A stretch of DNA of 64,000 bases from Streptomyces griseorubiginosus (GCF_001514195.1 NZ_KQ948738.1:459207-523206), one strand, 5' to 3'; numbered from the stretch's first letter, positions 51,620-61,681 are shown. Program-made: numbers and translations. Notes: a model not told the origin generated them from the sequence alone.

Positions 51620-52836
51620 CCGCACCCGTAAGCACGCGTTCCTCCGCCGATCTCATCCGCGCCGAGGAGCCGGTCCTCGCGCACAACTACCACCCGCTGC
51701 CCGTGGTCGTCGCCCGTGCCGAGGGCACCTGGGTCGAGGACGTCGAGGGCCGCCGCTACCTGGACATGCTGGCCGGCTACTCCGCCCTCAACTTCGGCCA
51801 CCGCCACCCGGCGCTGATCGAGGCGGCGCACGCGCAGCTGGACCGGCTGACCCTCACCTCCCGCGCCTTCCACAACGACCGGCTCGCCGAGTTCGCCGAG
51901 CGGCTGGCCGAACTGACCGGCCTGGACATGGTGCTGCCGATGAACACCGGCGCGGAGGCGGTGGAGAGCGGCATCAAGGTGGCCCGCAAGTGGGCGTACG
52001 AGGTGAAGGGCGTCCCGGCCGACCGGGCCACGATCGTGGTGGCCGCCGAGAACTTCCACGGCCGTACGACGACGATCGTGTCGTTCTCCACCGACGAGAC
52101 CGCGCGGGCGGGCTTCGGCCCCTTCACACCGGGCTTCCGGATCGTGCCGTACAACGACCTGGCGGCGCTGGAGGCGGCGGTCGACGAGACGACGGCCGCG
52201 GTGCTCCTGGAGCCCATCCAGGGCGAGGCGGGCGTGGTCATCCCGGACGACGGCTATCTGACCGGGGTCCGCGAGCTGACCCGCCGCAAGGGCTGCTTGT
52301 TCATCGCGGACGAGATCCAGTCGGGCCTCGGCCGCACCGGCCGCACCCTCGCGGTCGAGCACGAAGGGGTCGTCCCGGACGTGCTGCTGCTCGGCAAGGC
52401 GCTGGGCGGCGGCATCGTCCCGGTCTCGGCGGTGGTGGCCCGCCGGGACGTGCTCGGCGTCCTGCGCCCGGGCGAACACGGCTCGACCTTCGGCGGCAAC
52501 CCGCTCGCGGCGGCGGTCGGCACGGCGGTGGTGGAACTCCTGGAGACGGGCGAGTTCCAGAGCGGGGCGGCGGAGCTCGGGTCGGTCCTGCGGGACGGTC
52601 TGACCGGACTGGTCGGCAAGGGGGTGGTCGGCTTCCGCGCCCGCGGCCTGTGGGCGGGCGTGGACATCGACCCGGAGATCGGCACCGGCCGCGAGGTCAG
52701 CAAGCTGCTCATGCACGAGGGAGTCCTGGTCAAGGACACCCACGGCTCGACGATCCGCCTGGCACCCCCGCTGACGATCACGGCGGAGGAGTTGGAGTCG
52801 GCACTCGGGGTCCTGGAGAAGGTACTCAGGCGCTGA
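51616..52836 (+). CDS. rocD: Ornithine aminotransferase
   Basis: 406 residues, class III PLP aminotransferase. Converts ornithine and 2-oxoglutarate to glutamate semialdehyde and glutamate. RocD-type motifs: YHPLPVVVARAEGTWVEDVEGRRYLDMLAGYSALNFGHRHP, LPMNTGAEAVESGIKVARKWAY, FIADEIQSGLGRTG and the PLP-lysine region LLLGKALGGG. ATG 51616 overlaps the ddaH stop. The pair would channel arginine-derived nitrogen to proline or glutamate. Confidence 0.95.
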   Translation: MTAPVSTRSSADLIRAEEPVLAHNYHPLPVVVARAEGTWVEDVEGRRYLDMLAGYSALNFGHRHPALIEAAHAQLDRLTLTSRAFHNDRLAEFAERLAELTGLDMVLPMNTGAEAVESGIKVARKWAYEVKGVPADRATIVVAAENFHGRTTTIVSFSTDETARAGFGPFTPGFRIVPYNDLAALEAAVDETTAAVLLEPIQGEAGVVIPDDGYLTGVRELTRRKGCLFIADEIQSGLGRTGRTLAVEHEGVVPDVLLLGKALGGGIVPVSAVVARRDVLGVLRPGEHGSTFGGNPLAAAVGTAVVELLETGEFQSGAAELGSVLRDGLTGLVGKGVVGFRARGLWAGVDIDPEIGTGREVSKLLMHEGVLVKDTHGSTIRLAPPLTITAEELESALGVLEKVLRR

Positions 52837-52844
52837 CCTGCCTC

Positions 52845-52892
52845 AGGGGCGCGGGGAACTGGACCTGCCTTCAGGGGCGCGGGGGGAGCGCG
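52845..52892 (-). repeat. Streptomyces intergenic repeat, copy 3 (partial doublet)
   Basis: Minus-orientation AGGGGCGCGGGGAACT (52845-52860) and a diverged partial second copy starting AGGGGCGCGGGG at 52874. Located just after rocD. Confidence 0.75.
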
Positions 52893-53021
52893 AAAGGCCC
52901 CCCGCCGGCCCGCACCCGCGCCCCCACCGCACCGCCCTCCCCCGTAGGCGAACTCCCACCTCACCGGGTGAAGATGTGACGAAGAGGTGATAGACCACTC
53001 TCAGCGACAGAGAGGTCGTCC

Positions 53022-55664
53022 GTGGGCGCTCACAAAGGGCATGACACCGCGCGGCACCGGTTCGACGTGGCCGATGCCGCGCCACTGCTGCTCGACGCCC
53101 ACGGCATCGTCACCGGCTGGACGAGGGACGCGGAACGCCTGCTGGACTACGGCGCCTCGGAGGCCGTGGGGATGACCGCCGCCGCCCTGCTCACCGCCGA
53201 GGACGCCGGCCGAGTGCCCGAGCTCGCCCAGCGCTGCCGCGCCGACGGCGGCTGGGCGGGGCTGCTGACGGCCGTCCGCAAGGGGGGCCGGCCCGCCCGG
53301 CTCATGGTGCGCGTCACCTCGGCCGACACGGACGGCACCGCCCGCTGGCTCGTCCTGCTGTCCGAACTGGCCGAGGCGCCCGGCTGGGACATGAGCCGCC
53401 CGGTGCTGGAGCAGATGGTCACCCGCTCCCCCATCGGCATCGCGATCGTCGACACCGACCTGCGCTGTGTGTGGTCCAACCCGGCCCTGGAGCAGTTCGG
53501 CAGCGCTCCGGCGCCCGAGCGGCTGGGACTTCGGTTCGGGGAGATCCAGCCGGGCCTGGACGCGGAGGCGATCGAGGCGCAGATGCGGCGGGTGCTGGAG
53601 ACCGGCGAGCCGATCGTGGAGTACGAGCACGTCGGACGGGTCCGTGCCGCCCCGCACCGGGAGACCGCGCACACCATGTCGTTCACCCGGATCGACGACG
53701 ACCAGGGCAAGCCGATGGGCGTCTACTACACGGTCGTCGACATCACCGAGCGGCACCGCGCGCGGCAGCGTCTGGCCCTGCTCGACCGGGCCGGTGAGCA
53801 CATCGGGCGCGGTCTGGACATCCGGCAGACCGCGCAGGAGCTGGCCGACGTGGCCGTGCCGGCGCTGGCCGACTACATCACCGTGGACCTGCTGGAGCCC
53901 GTGTTGCGGGGCGCGGAGCCCACCATGCAGGTGCCGCTGGTGCGGGCCGGGCAGCAGTCGGTGAACGAGGGGGTGCCGGAGGCCGTCGTCGCGGTGGGCG
54001 AGGTGGCCGCCTACCTGCCCGGCACACCTCCGCTGCGGTGTCTCGTCGAGGGCACGTCCTGGCGGGAGGAGCGGCTCGATCCGCTGGCCGCGGAGTGGGC
54101 CACCGACATACCCGGTGGTCGCACGGCGACCTTCCTGGAGCTGGGGCTGCACAGCGTGATGGTCGTGCCGATCCGTGCACGGGGTGCCACGCTCGGCGTC
54201 ACGACCTTCTTCCGCCGGCGTCGCCAGGAGCCTTTCGACGAGGACGATCTCAACCTCGCCGAGGATCTCGTCTCCCGGGCCGCCGTCTGCGTGGACAACG
54301 CCCGGCGCTACACCCGCGAACGTCAGGCGGCGCTCGTCCTCCAGCGCAGTCTGCTCCCGCACCGGCTGCCCGAGCAGGACGCCGTGGAGGTGACGGCCTG
54401 CTACCGGCCGGCCGACGAGCTGACCGGCCTCGGCGGCGACTGGTACGACCTGATCCCGCTCTCCGGCGCACGGGTCGCCCTGGTGGTCGGCGAGGTCCCC
54501 GGCCACGGAATCGCCGCCGCGGCAGCGATGGGCCGCCTACGGACCGCGGTACGAACGCTGGCGGCCCTGGATCTCCCCCCGGAGGAGGTACTGGGCCACC
54601 TGGACGACCTGGTGGCCCGGGCGGCACGGGAGGAGGGCGCGGGCCCCGAGGCGGCGGGAGGCTCGGGGGGCGGGGAGGGGTGCGGGGCTGCGGGAGGGTC
54701 GGGACTCGCCGGAGGATCGGGGACAGCGGAGGGCTCGGGGCTCGCGGGCGGGTCGGAGGCCGTGCCCGGAGACACACCAGCTCCCGGCCGCTCGGGAAGC
54801 CCCGCTGCCACACCCGCCCCCGGGAACTCGCGGGCCCTGGCCGCCCCCGTCGATCCGTCGGACGAGTCCGACAGTGCTCAGGCGGTGGGGTCCGGGTGTG
54901 TGTACGTCGTCTACGACCCCGTCGACGGGCAGTGCGCGATGGCCGCCGCCGGGCATCCCGCGCCCGCCGTGATCCTGCCCGACGGGACCGTCGCCTTCGT
55001 GGACCTGCCTCAGGGGCCGTCCCTCGGCGTCGGGGGTCCGCCCTTCGAGTCCGTGGAGCTCGCCCTGGCCCCGGGCAGTACCCTCGCGCTGCACACCGAC
55101 GGGCTGCTCGCCCACGGTGAGGGCAGGTCGCTCGAAGCGGGCCGGGAGCGGTTGCGCGAGGCCCTGGAGCGGTCGGCCGACACGCTCGACCTGCGCTGCC
55201 GGGCCGTCGTGGACTCCCTGGCCCCCGACCAGCCGCACGACGACCTGGCCCTGCTGCTCGCCCGCACCCGGCTGCTGGGGCCCGAACAGGTCGCCGACTG
55301 GGACGTGCCCGTGGACCCGGCGCAGGTCGCCGAGGCCCGCAAGGCGGCGTCCCGGCAGCTGACGGAGTGGGGCCTGGAGGACTTCGCGTTCACCACGGAA
55401 CTGGTCGTCAGTGAACTCGTCACCAACGCCATCCGGCACGCCGTAGGACCGATCCGGCTGCGCCTGATCCGGGCGCGCACCCTGATGTGCGAGGTGCTGG
55501 ACTGCGGCTCCACCGCGCCCCACCTGCGCCATCCGCGGACCACCGACGAGGGCGGCCGGGGGCTGCTCCTGGTCTCCCAGTTCGCCCAGCGCTGGGGCAC
55601 CCGGTTCGTGCCCGAGGGGAAGGTCATCTGGGCCGAGCAGTCCCTGCGGGAACCCGGCGCCTGA
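53022..55664 (+). CDS. PAS-PAS-GAF-SpoIIE phosphatase with C-terminal HATPase domain
   Basis: 880 residues. Two N-terminal PAS domains (about 12-115 and 130-245), a GAF domain (about 255-425), a PP2C-like SpoIIE domain (about 445-750) and a RsbW-like HATPase (about 770-878; TTELVVSELVTNAIRHAV, GGRGLLLVSQFAQRWG). It therefore combines a phosphatase and an anti-sigma kinase domain, as in partner-switching regulators. The metal motif is VGEVPGHG, with Glu replacing the usual Asp. An 85-residue Gly/Ser/Ala-rich insert (about 537-620) splits the phosphatase domain. GTG 53022 after GAGAGAGG. Confidence 0.9.
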   Translation: MGAHKGHDTARHRFDVADAAPLLLDAHGIVTGWTRDAERLLDYGASEAVGMTAAALLTAEDAGRVPELAQRCRADGGWAGLLTAVRKGGRPARLMVRVTSADTDGTARWLVLLSELAEAPGWDMSRPVLEQMVTRSPIGIAIVDTDLRCVWSNPALEQFGSAPAPERLGLRFGEIQPGLDAEAIEAQMRRVLETGEPIVEYEHVGRVRAAPHRETAHTMSFTRIDDDQGKPMGVYYTVVDITERHRARQRLALLDRAGEHIGRGLDIRQTAQELADVAVPALADYITVDLLEPVLRGAEPTMQVPLVRAGQQSVNEGVPEAVVAVGEVAAYLPGTPPLRCLVEGTSWREERLDPLAAEWATDIPGGRTATFLELGLHSVMVVPIRARGATLGVTTFFRRRRQEPFDEDDLNLAEDLVSRAAVCVDNARRYTRERQAALVLQRSLLPHRLPEQDAVEVTACYRPADELTGLGGDWYDLIPLSGARVALVVGEVPGHGIAAAAAMGRLRTAVRTLAALDLPPEEVLGHLDDLVARAAREEGAGPEAAGGSGGGEGCGAAGGSGLAGGSGTAEGSGLAGGSEAVPGDTPAPGRSGSPAATPAPGNSRALAAPVDPSDESDSAQAVGSGCVYVVYDPVDGQCAMAAAGHPAPAVILPDGTVAFVDLPQGPSLGVGGPPFESVELALAPGSTLALHTDGLLAHGEGRSLEAGRERLREALERSADTLDLRCRAVVDSLAPDQPHDDLALLLARTRLLGPEQVADWDVPVDPAQVAEARKAASRQLTEWGLEDFAFTTELVVSELVTNAIRHAVGPIRLRLIRARTLMCEVLDCGSTAPHLRHPRTTDEGGRGLLLVSQFAQRWGTRFVPEGKVIWAEQSLREPGA

Positions 55665-55779
55665 GCCCCGGAGACCGCGTCCGTATCCACGGCCCCCTCT
55701 GCGATCCGTTCCTACGGCCCATCGCTGGAATCCCTCATATCGTGGGAAAATGGGCCATCCCGGCGGCGAGGCGGCTTCC

Positions 55780-57009
55780 ATGAGCGACACATCCATCGAC
55801 TACGCGGCGGTGTTCCAGGCTCTCCCCGGCGTGGTCGCGCTGGTCACACCGGACCTGGTGTTCGCCGACGTCAACGAGGAGTTCCTCGGCGTGTCGGGCC
55901 GGCGGCGCGAGGAGATCGTGGGCCGCTACTTCTTCGACGTCTTCCCGGACAACCCGAACGACCGGGCCGCGACCGGCATGCGCAACCTGGCCGCCTCGCT
56001 GCGGCGGGTCCTCGACACCGGCGAGCGCGACGCCATGGCGCTCCAGCGCTACGACGTGGAGGACCCCGAGCGGCCCGGCGAGTGGCAGGTGCGCTACTGG
56101 AGCCCCGTCAACGCCCCGGTGCTCGGCCCGGACGGCAAGGTCGCGCTGGTGGTGCACCGGGTGGAGGAGGTCACCGAGCTGATGCGCGCCCGCGGCGGCC
56201 CGCGCGGCAGCCGGGCCCGGGTCCTGGAGGCCGAGCTGTACACCCGGGCCCGTGAGATCCAGGAGTTCAACGAACGGCTGCGGCAGGCACACGCGCGTGA
56301 GCGGGAGGTCGCGCTGGCCCTCCAGGAGGCGATGCTGCCGGTCAGCCGGCAGTCGCTGCACGACCGGGCGGCCGTCCGCTACCGGCCGGCGGTGGGCGCG
56401 CTCAACGTCTGCGGGGACTGGTACGACCTGGTCGACCTGGTGGGCGGGCGCGGGGTCGGCGTCTCCGTGGGCGACGTGGTGGGCCACGGGCTCGGAGCGG
56501 CCTGTGTCATGGGGCAGCTGCGGAGCGCCCTGAGCGCGGCCTCGCGGGTGGCCGAGGGTCCGGCGCAGGCCCTGGACGTGCTGGGCCGGTACGCCAATGT
56601 GATCGAGGGCGCCGAGTCGGCGACCGCGGTCACCACGTTCATCGACTTCGAGCACGGCAGGATCACCTACAGCAGCGCCGGACACCCGCCGCCGATGCTG
56701 GTGCACGCCGACGGCCGGGTGGAGTGCCTCGACAAGGCCACCGACCCCCCGCTGGACGCCCGCCCCGACCCGATCCCCCGGCCGCAGGCGACCACCACGT
56801 TCGGCGCGGGCGCGACGCTCGCCCTCTACACCGACGGTCTCGTCGAGCGCCGCCACGAGGACGTCGACATCGGCCTCGCCCGCCTCGCCGACTCCCTCAC
56901 CCGCCACCGCGAGGAGGACCCCGAGACCCTGGCCGACGCCGTCCTCGCGGAGCTCCTGCCCACCAGCGGCGCGACGGATGACACGGCGCTGGTCATCGTG
57001 CGGTTGTGA
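55780..57009 (+). CDS. PAS-SpoIIE phosphatase
   Basis: 409 residues. A PAS domain (about 8-130; YAAVFQALPGVVALVTPDLVFADVNEEFLGVSGRR), a short coiled coil (EAELYTRAREIQEFNERLRQAHAREREVALALQEAML) and a SpoIIE domain with intact metal motifs: VCGDWYDLVDL, VGDVVGHGLGAA, LALYTDGLVERR and ATDDTALVIVRL. Unlike its neighbours it should be an active phosphatase. ATG 55780 is taken; an ATG at 55750 with GGGAA ahead is possible. It follows the larger SpoIIE gene by 115 bp. Confidence 0.92.
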   Translation: MSDTSIDYAAVFQALPGVVALVTPDLVFADVNEEFLGVSGRRREEIVGRYFFDVFPDNPNDRAATGMRNLAASLRRVLDTGERDAMALQRYDVEDPERPGEWQVRYWSPVNAPVLGPDGKVALVVHRVEEVTELMRARGGPRGSRARVLEAELYTRAREIQEFNERLRQAHAREREVALALQEAMLPVSRQSLHDRAAVRYRPAVGALNVCGDWYDLVDLVGGRGVGVSVGDVVGHGLGAACVMGQLRSALSAASRVAEGPAQALDVLGRYANVIEGAESATAVTTFIDFEHGRITYSSAGHPPPMLVHADGRVECLDKATDPPLDARPDPIPRPQATTTFGAGATLALYTDGLVERRHEDVDIGLARLADSLTRHREEDPETLADAVLAELLPTSGATDDTALVIVRL

Positions 57010-57303
57010 GGGCGGGTGGGGCGCAGTGCTGCCGGGGCCTCGCCGGGCGGAGTGCTGCCGGGTCTCGCCGGACCGGGGCGCCCGGTGGAAGGCAAGAGGG
57101 AGTCCCCGGCCTACCTGTGGCGCGTATCGCGTCACCCGTGCTCGTCGAGTTGCCGTCGGCCGCGCTACGGGATCAAGCTGGAGCGGCGGTCGGGGCTGTT
57201 CCGGGTCCCGCCGCCTGCGCCTACACTGACAGCCCCATCTCACGCCGGTTGACCAGCCAGAACGCGGAGTTGAGCCGTCCGCCCGACCGAGGAGCGCCCC
57301 CTC
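57010..57303. other. 294-bp intergenic region with promoter
   Basis: Contains a diverged direct repeat (AGTGCTGCCGGG at 57025 and 57051, each followed by a CTCGCCGG-like tail). A candidate promoter for the acyltransferase is TTCCGG (57199) with TACACT (57222-57227), spacer 17 bp. No gene seen. Confidence 0.45.
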
Positions 57304-58023
57304 TTGTTCTACTACCTGCTCAAATACGTGCTGTTGGGGCCGTTGCTGAGACTGGTCTTCCGGCCTCGAATAGAGGGCCTGGAGCACATCCCGGACTCGG
57401 GTGCGGCCATCGTGGCCGGCAACCACCTGTCCTTCTCCGACCACTTCCTGATGCCCGCGGTGCTCAAGCGCCGCATCACCTTCCTGGCGAAGGCCGAGTA
57501 CTTCACCGGCCCCGGCATCAAGGGCCGGCTGACCGCCTTCTTCTTCCGCAGTGCCGGACAGATCCCGGTCGACCGTTCCGGCAAGGAGGCGGGCCAGGCC
57601 GCCATCCGCGAGGGTCTCGGCGTGCTGCGCAAGGACGAGCTACTGGGCATCTACCCGGAGGGCACCCGCTCCCACGACGGCCGCCTCTACAAGGGCAAGG
57701 TCGGCGTCGCGGTGATGGCCCTCAGGGCCCAGGTGCCGGTGATCCCCTGCGCGATGATCGGCACCTTCGAGGCCCAGCCGCCCGGCAAGGTCATCCCCAA
57801 CATCCACCCCGTGGTGATCCGCTTCGGCAAGCCCCTCGACTTCTCCCGCTATGCCGGGATGGAGAACGAGAAGGCGATCCTGCGGGCGATCACCGACGAG
57901 ATCATGTACGCCATCCTGAAGCTGTCCGACCAGGAGTACGTCGACGAGTACGCGGCCGTGGTGAAGGCGGCCGAGGCCGCTGCCGCCAAGGAGCGCAAGT
58001 TCCCGCGCCTGCCGCTCAGTTGA
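57304..58023 (+). CDS. 1-acylglycerol-3-phosphate O-acyltransferase (PlsC-like)
   Basis: 239 residues. Lysophospholipid acyltransferase with VAGNHLSFSDHF (NHxxxxD catalytic motif), FRSAGQIPVDRSG, LGIYPEGTRSHDGRLYKGKVG (EGTR) and VPVIPCAMIGT. An N-terminal hydrophobic segment (YLLKYVLLGPLLRLVF) anchors it to the membrane. It probably acylates lysophosphatidic acid. Start is TTG 57304, supported by GAGGAG about ten bases upstream. Confidence 0.92.
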   Translation: MFYYLLKYVLLGPLLRLVFRPRIEGLEHIPDSGAAIVAGNHLSFSDHFLMPAVLKRRITFLAKAEYFTGPGIKGRLTAFFFRSAGQIPVDRSGKEAGQAAIREGLGVLRKDELLGIYPEGTRSHDGRLYKGKVGVAVMALRAQVPVIPCAMIGTFEAQPPGKVIPNIHPVVIRFGKPLDFSRYAGMENEKAILRAITDEIMYAILKLSDQEYVDEYAAVVKAAEAAAAKERKFPRLPLS

Positions 58024-58081
58024 CCTCTGCTGTCGGCAGAGCTGCGTGTGCCCGCCCGACGTCCGACCGTAGGGTCACGGC

Positions 58082-59122
58082 ATGACACGACGTGCTGTGG
58101 TGATCGGAGCGACCGGACAGATCGGGCGGGTGGCCGTGGGTGCACTGGCCCGCGACGGCTGGGAGGTGACCGCCGTCTCGCGGGGCGGCGCGCGGGACGA
58201 GAGCTGGCCCGCCGAGGTGCGTACCGCGCGGGCCGACCGGGCGGACGACTCGGCGCTGGCCGCCGCGGTGGGTGAGGGCTGCGAGGTCCTGGTGGACGTG
58301 GTGGCCTACGGGCCGGAGCACGCACGGCAGTTGGTGTCGCTGGCCGACCGGGTCGGCTCCGCCGTGGTGGTCTCCAGCGTCTCGGTGTACGAGGACGACA
58401 AGGGCCGCAGCTTCGACACCCAGGCGGAGCCGGACGGCTTCCCCGAGTATCCGGTGCCCACCGGCGAGGAGCAGCGGACGGTCGCCCCGGGCGAGTCGTC
58501 GTACAGCACCCGCAAGGCCGGTCTGGAGCGTGAACTCCTGGCCGCGGGCGACCGGTTGCCCACGACGCTGCTGCGCGCGGGGGCGATCCACGGACCGCAC
58601 TGCCGGACCCCGCGCGAGCTGTACTTCGTCAAGCGCAACCTGGACGGGCGGCCCCGGCGCCTGCTGCCGTACGGCGGCCGGAGCCGCTTCCATCCGGCGA
58701 ACGTCCACAACATCGCCGAACTGGTCCGGCTCGCCGCCGCCCGGCCCGGCAGCAGGGCCCTGAACGCCGTGGACCCTCACGCCCCGACGGTGGCGGAGAT
58801 CGCCGCCGCGATCGACTCGGTGATGGGCGTCGAGCCGGAGACCGTGCTGATCGAGGGTGCGCCGCCGTCGCCCACCGTGGGGGACACGCCGTGGTCGGTA
58901 CCGGTGCCCGTCGTCTTCGACATGTCCGCCGCGGAACGGGAGTTGGGCTACCGCCCGGTGGTGGCACGGTACGCCGACCGGCTCCCGGAGACCGTCGCCT
59001 GGATCGAGGACCGGCTGGCCGGCCAGGACTGGCGGGAGGCCTACCCGAGGATGTTCCAGACCTACGGCGACCTCTTCGACTACGCGGCGGAGGACGCGTA
59101 CCTCGACTCGCTCGGCGCATGA
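58082..59122 (+). CDS. NAD-dependent epimerase/dehydratase-family protein
   Basis: 346 residues, extended short-chain dehydrogenase. NAD motif VVIGATGQIGRVAVGAL, YSTRKAGLE as the YxxxK catalytic pair, and LRAGAIHGPHCRTPREL substrate region. The C-terminal part (VARYADRLPETVAWIEDRLAGQDW) is family-typical. It may act on a nucleotide sugar or related compound; no pathway context is visible. ATG 58082. Convergent with the tap gene, separated by a bidirectional terminator. Confidence 0.88.
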   Translation: MTRRAVVIGATGQIGRVAVGALARDGWEVTAVSRGGARDESWPAEVRTARADRADDSALAAAVGEGCEVLVDVVAYGPEHARQLVSLADRVGSAVVVSSVSVYEDDKGRSFDTQAEPDGFPEYPVPTGEEQRTVAPGESSYSTRKAGLERELLAAGDRLPTTLLRAGAIHGPHCRTPRELYFVKRNLDGRPRRLLPYGGRSRFHPANVHNIAELVRLAAARPGSRALNAVDPHAPTVAEIAAAIDSVMGVEPETVLIEGAPPSPTVGDTPWSVPVPVVFDMSAAERELGYRPVVARYADRLPETVAWIEDRLAGQDWREAYPRMFQTYGDLFDYAAEDAYLDSLGA

Positions 59123-59125
59123 GAG

Positions 59126-59152
59126 AAGGCGGCCGGTGGCTCCGGCCGCCTT
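59126..59152. terminator. Bidirectional terminator
   Basis: AAGGCGGCCGG (59126-59136) pairs perfectly with CCGGCCGCCTT (59142-59152) over a 5-nt loop, between the convergent epimerase and tap genes. Confidence 0.9.
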
Positions 59153-59168
59153 GTCCCGTGTACGTGTG

Positions 59169-60782
59169 TTACGGCTTCGGCGTGGCGTGCGGGGCGCAGG
59201 TCACGTCGGCCGTGTCCAGCTTCCCGCTGAGCAGGTAGGCGTCCACCCGCGGGTTGATGCACGGGTTGACCAGGCCGGTCACACCGTGGGAGCCCGCGTC
59301 CTTCTCGGTGATCAGGCGGGAGCCCTTGAAGCGCTTGTGCAGTTCGACGCCGCCCGCGTACGGGGTGGCCGCGTCACGCTGGGACTGCACGATGAGCACA
59401 CCCGGCAGGCCCTTGCCCGTCCTGACGCTCACCGGAGTCTGCTGCTTGACCGGCCAGGTGGCGCAGGGCAGGTTCATCCAGGCGTTGGCCCAGGTCATGA
59501 AGGGGTACTTCTGGTGGAGCGCGGTGTTGTCGCGGTCCCACTTCTTCCAGCTGGTGGGCCACTTGGCGTCGGTGCACTCGACGGCCGTGTAGACGGCGTT
59601 GCCGTTCTCCGAGGAGATGTTGCCCGCGGTGTCGGACGGGTCCGGGGCCGCCGCGTCGACCAGCGCCTGGGTGTCGCCGGCGACGTATTTGCCGAACACC
59701 GTGGCGACCGGCACCCACGAGGAGTCGTAGTACGGGGCGCTCTGGAAGAAGCTGATCAGCTCGGCCGGGCCGACGACCCCGCCGATGGGGTTCTTCTTGG
59801 CGGTGGCGCGCAGTTCGAGCCACTTCGCCTCGACCGCGGCCCGGGTGGTGCCGAGGTGGAAGGTGGCGTCGTTGGCGGCGACCCAGTCCTCCCAGTCCTT
59901 CCAGCGGCCCTCGAAGGCGATGTCCTGGTCGAGGTTGGCCTCGTACCAGATCTTCTCGCGGGAGGGGTTCACGACGCTGTCGACGACCATGCGGCGCACG
60001 TGGCCCGGGTACATGGTGCCGTAGACGGCGCCGATGTAGGTGCCGTAGGAGACGCCCAGGTAGTTGAGCTTCTTCTCGCCGAGCGCGGCACGGATGACGT
60101 CCAGGTCGCGCACGGTGTTGGGCGTGGTCATCTGCTGGAGCATCGCCTTGCCGGTGCGCTCGGCGCAGCCCTCGGCGTACTCGCGGGCCAGCTTGCGCTG
60201 AGCCAGCTTGTCGGCCTCGGAGTCCGGGACCGGGTCGGCCTTGGGCGCCTTCACGAACTCCTGCGGGTCGATGCAGGAGATGGGCGCGGAGTGGCCGACG
60301 CCGCGCGGGTCGAAGCCCACGAAGTCGTAGGCCTTGGAGACGTTGGCCCAGATCGGGTTCTTGTTGACGACACGGAGCGGGAAGCGCATGCCCGAGCCGC
60401 CGGGTCCGCCCGGGTTGTAGACGAGGGCGCCCTGGCGCTCCGCCGGGGTGCCGGTGTTGCCGATGCGGTCGACGGCCAGCTTGATCTGCTTGCCGTTCGG
60501 CTTGGCGTAGTCCAGCGGAACGCTGACCCAGCCGCACTGGACCGGCTTCGCGATCCCCCAGTCGGCCGGGCAGTCCGCCCAGTCGATGCCGGCCTTCGCG
60601 GCCCGGGCCGCGGCGATCTCGGCGCCGACGGTCTCCCGGTCCTTGCCGTGCCGGCCGCCCCCGTCGTAGGTGTTGGCGCCGGACGCGGGTGCCGCGACGG
60701 CACCGGATATGAGTGTGGCCGTGATGAGTACTCCGGCCGAACCGAGCGCGGTCGTCCGCCACTTCGGTCGCGTCTCCCTCAA
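59169..60782 (-). CDS. tap: Secreted tripeptidyl aminopeptidase
   Basis: 537 residues. Signal peptide with a basic start (RETRPKWRTTALGSAGVLITATLISGAVA). Alpha/beta hydrolase: oxyanion region VYNPGGPGGSGM, nucleophile Ser in LGVSYGTYIGAVYG, C-terminal TAP-like domain VLIVQSQRDAATPYAGGVELHKRF and ITEKDAGSHGV with the catalytic Asp and His. It removes tripeptides from the N-terminus of secreted proteins. The TTG at 60782 is chosen over ATG 60803 because GGGGAGGGG lies just ahead and the resulting N-terminus matches my recollection of the S. lividans Tap precursor in length. Confidence 0.9.
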   Translation of the reverse strand: MRETRPKWRTTALGSAGVLITATLISGAVAAPASGANTYDGGGRHGKDRETVGAEIAAARAAKAGIDWADCPADWGIAKPVQCGWVSVPLDYAKPNGKQIKLAVDRIGNTGTPAERQGALVYNPGGPGGSGMRFPLRVVNKNPIWANVSKAYDFVGFDPRGVGHSAPISCIDPQEFVKAPKADPVPDSEADKLAQRKLAREYAEGCAERTGKAMLQQMTTPNTVRDLDVIRAALGEKKLNYLGVSYGTYIGAVYGTMYPGHVRRMVVDSVVNPSREKIWYEANLDQDIAFEGRWKDWEDWVAANDATFHLGTTRAAVEAKWLELRATAKKNPIGGVVGPAELISFFQSAPYYDSSWVPVATVFGKYVAGDTQALVDAAAPDPSDTAGNISSENGNAVYTAVECTDAKWPTSWKKWDRDNTALHQKYPFMTWANAWMNLPCATWPVKQQTPVSVRTGKGLPGVLIVQSQRDAATPYAGGVELHKRFKGSRLITEKDAGSHGVTGLVNPCINPRVDAYLLSGKLDTADVTCAPHATPKP

Positions 60783-60913
60783 GAGGGACCCCTCCCCGTA
60801 CATCGTTTCGAATGCGTACGGGGGATCCTCCTTGCTATGGAGACGCCGTGAACAGGGGGGCGTGACTCTTCTTTGCCAATCCGATAACCGGATGGGGTCG
60901 TTCGCTGGGCGAA

Positions 60914-61677
60914 CTACGCACTCAGGACAGCCAACGCCTCGTCCAGCACCCGGCGCAGCCGCAGCGCGTCGGGGGAGACGGCGCTCACGAGTGCGGCGGG
61001 CCCGGCCAGCGGGACGACCACGGCGTGCTCGGCGAGCTGTCGTGCCGCCACGGGATGCTCGGCGAACTCCGGCCGCGCGAGCAGGAGTTGGCCCACGGCC
61101 CGGTGTCCGGCGAGCACCGCGGGTCCGTCCCAGCCGCCCGGGGCGCCCGGTCCGCAGGTCAGTTCCTGGTCCAGCACAGTCCGGCCGGCGATCCGCAGCA
61201 CGAGCCGGCTGCTCAGCCGCCCGGGCTCCTCCCCCACCCTTCCGAGGACCTGCTCCTCGCGCAGCACGAACCGGCTGGTATCCGCGAGGTCGACGCGCGT
61301 GGTGACGTACAGGTCGCTGCCGCCCGCGGAGATCAACTGCTCGGGCAGCCAGTGCAGTTCGGCTTCCTCGGAGACGGCCAGCCGTACGTCGTAGTGCGCC
61401 TCGCCCTTGGTCTGTCCCGGCAGGGCGATGGTGGCGGCGGCCGAACCGACGTGCAGCCTGGCGCCCTCCTGGACCTCGGCCCGCACGGTGAAGTGGTCGC
61501 CGCCGAGGGGGCCGCTCATCGCGCCGACCAGCATGACCCGTGCCTCGGCACCGCTCCCCCGGGTGCGCCGCAGGGCCAGCGGGCCGTCGCTCTCCAGTAC
61601 GGGCAGGGCGGTGCCGCCGCGCCCGTCGTCCCGGGCGACCAGCCGCGCGGTGGCCCGCACTCCGGTCAGGGCCGTGG

Positions 61678-61681
<4 letters not shown>
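60914..61681 (-). CDS. ureD: Urease accessory protein UreD (UreH)
   Basis: 255 residues. Scaffold that binds apo-urease together with UreF and UreG for nickel insertion. Typical segments are GGDHFTVRAEVQEGARLHVGSAAATIALPG, LHWLPEQLISAGGSDLYVTTRVDLAD and FVLREEQVLGRVGEEPG. The GTG at 61681 overlaps the ureG stop as GTGA and is preferred; GTG 61693 is also in frame. Last gene of the urease operon. Confidence 0.92.
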
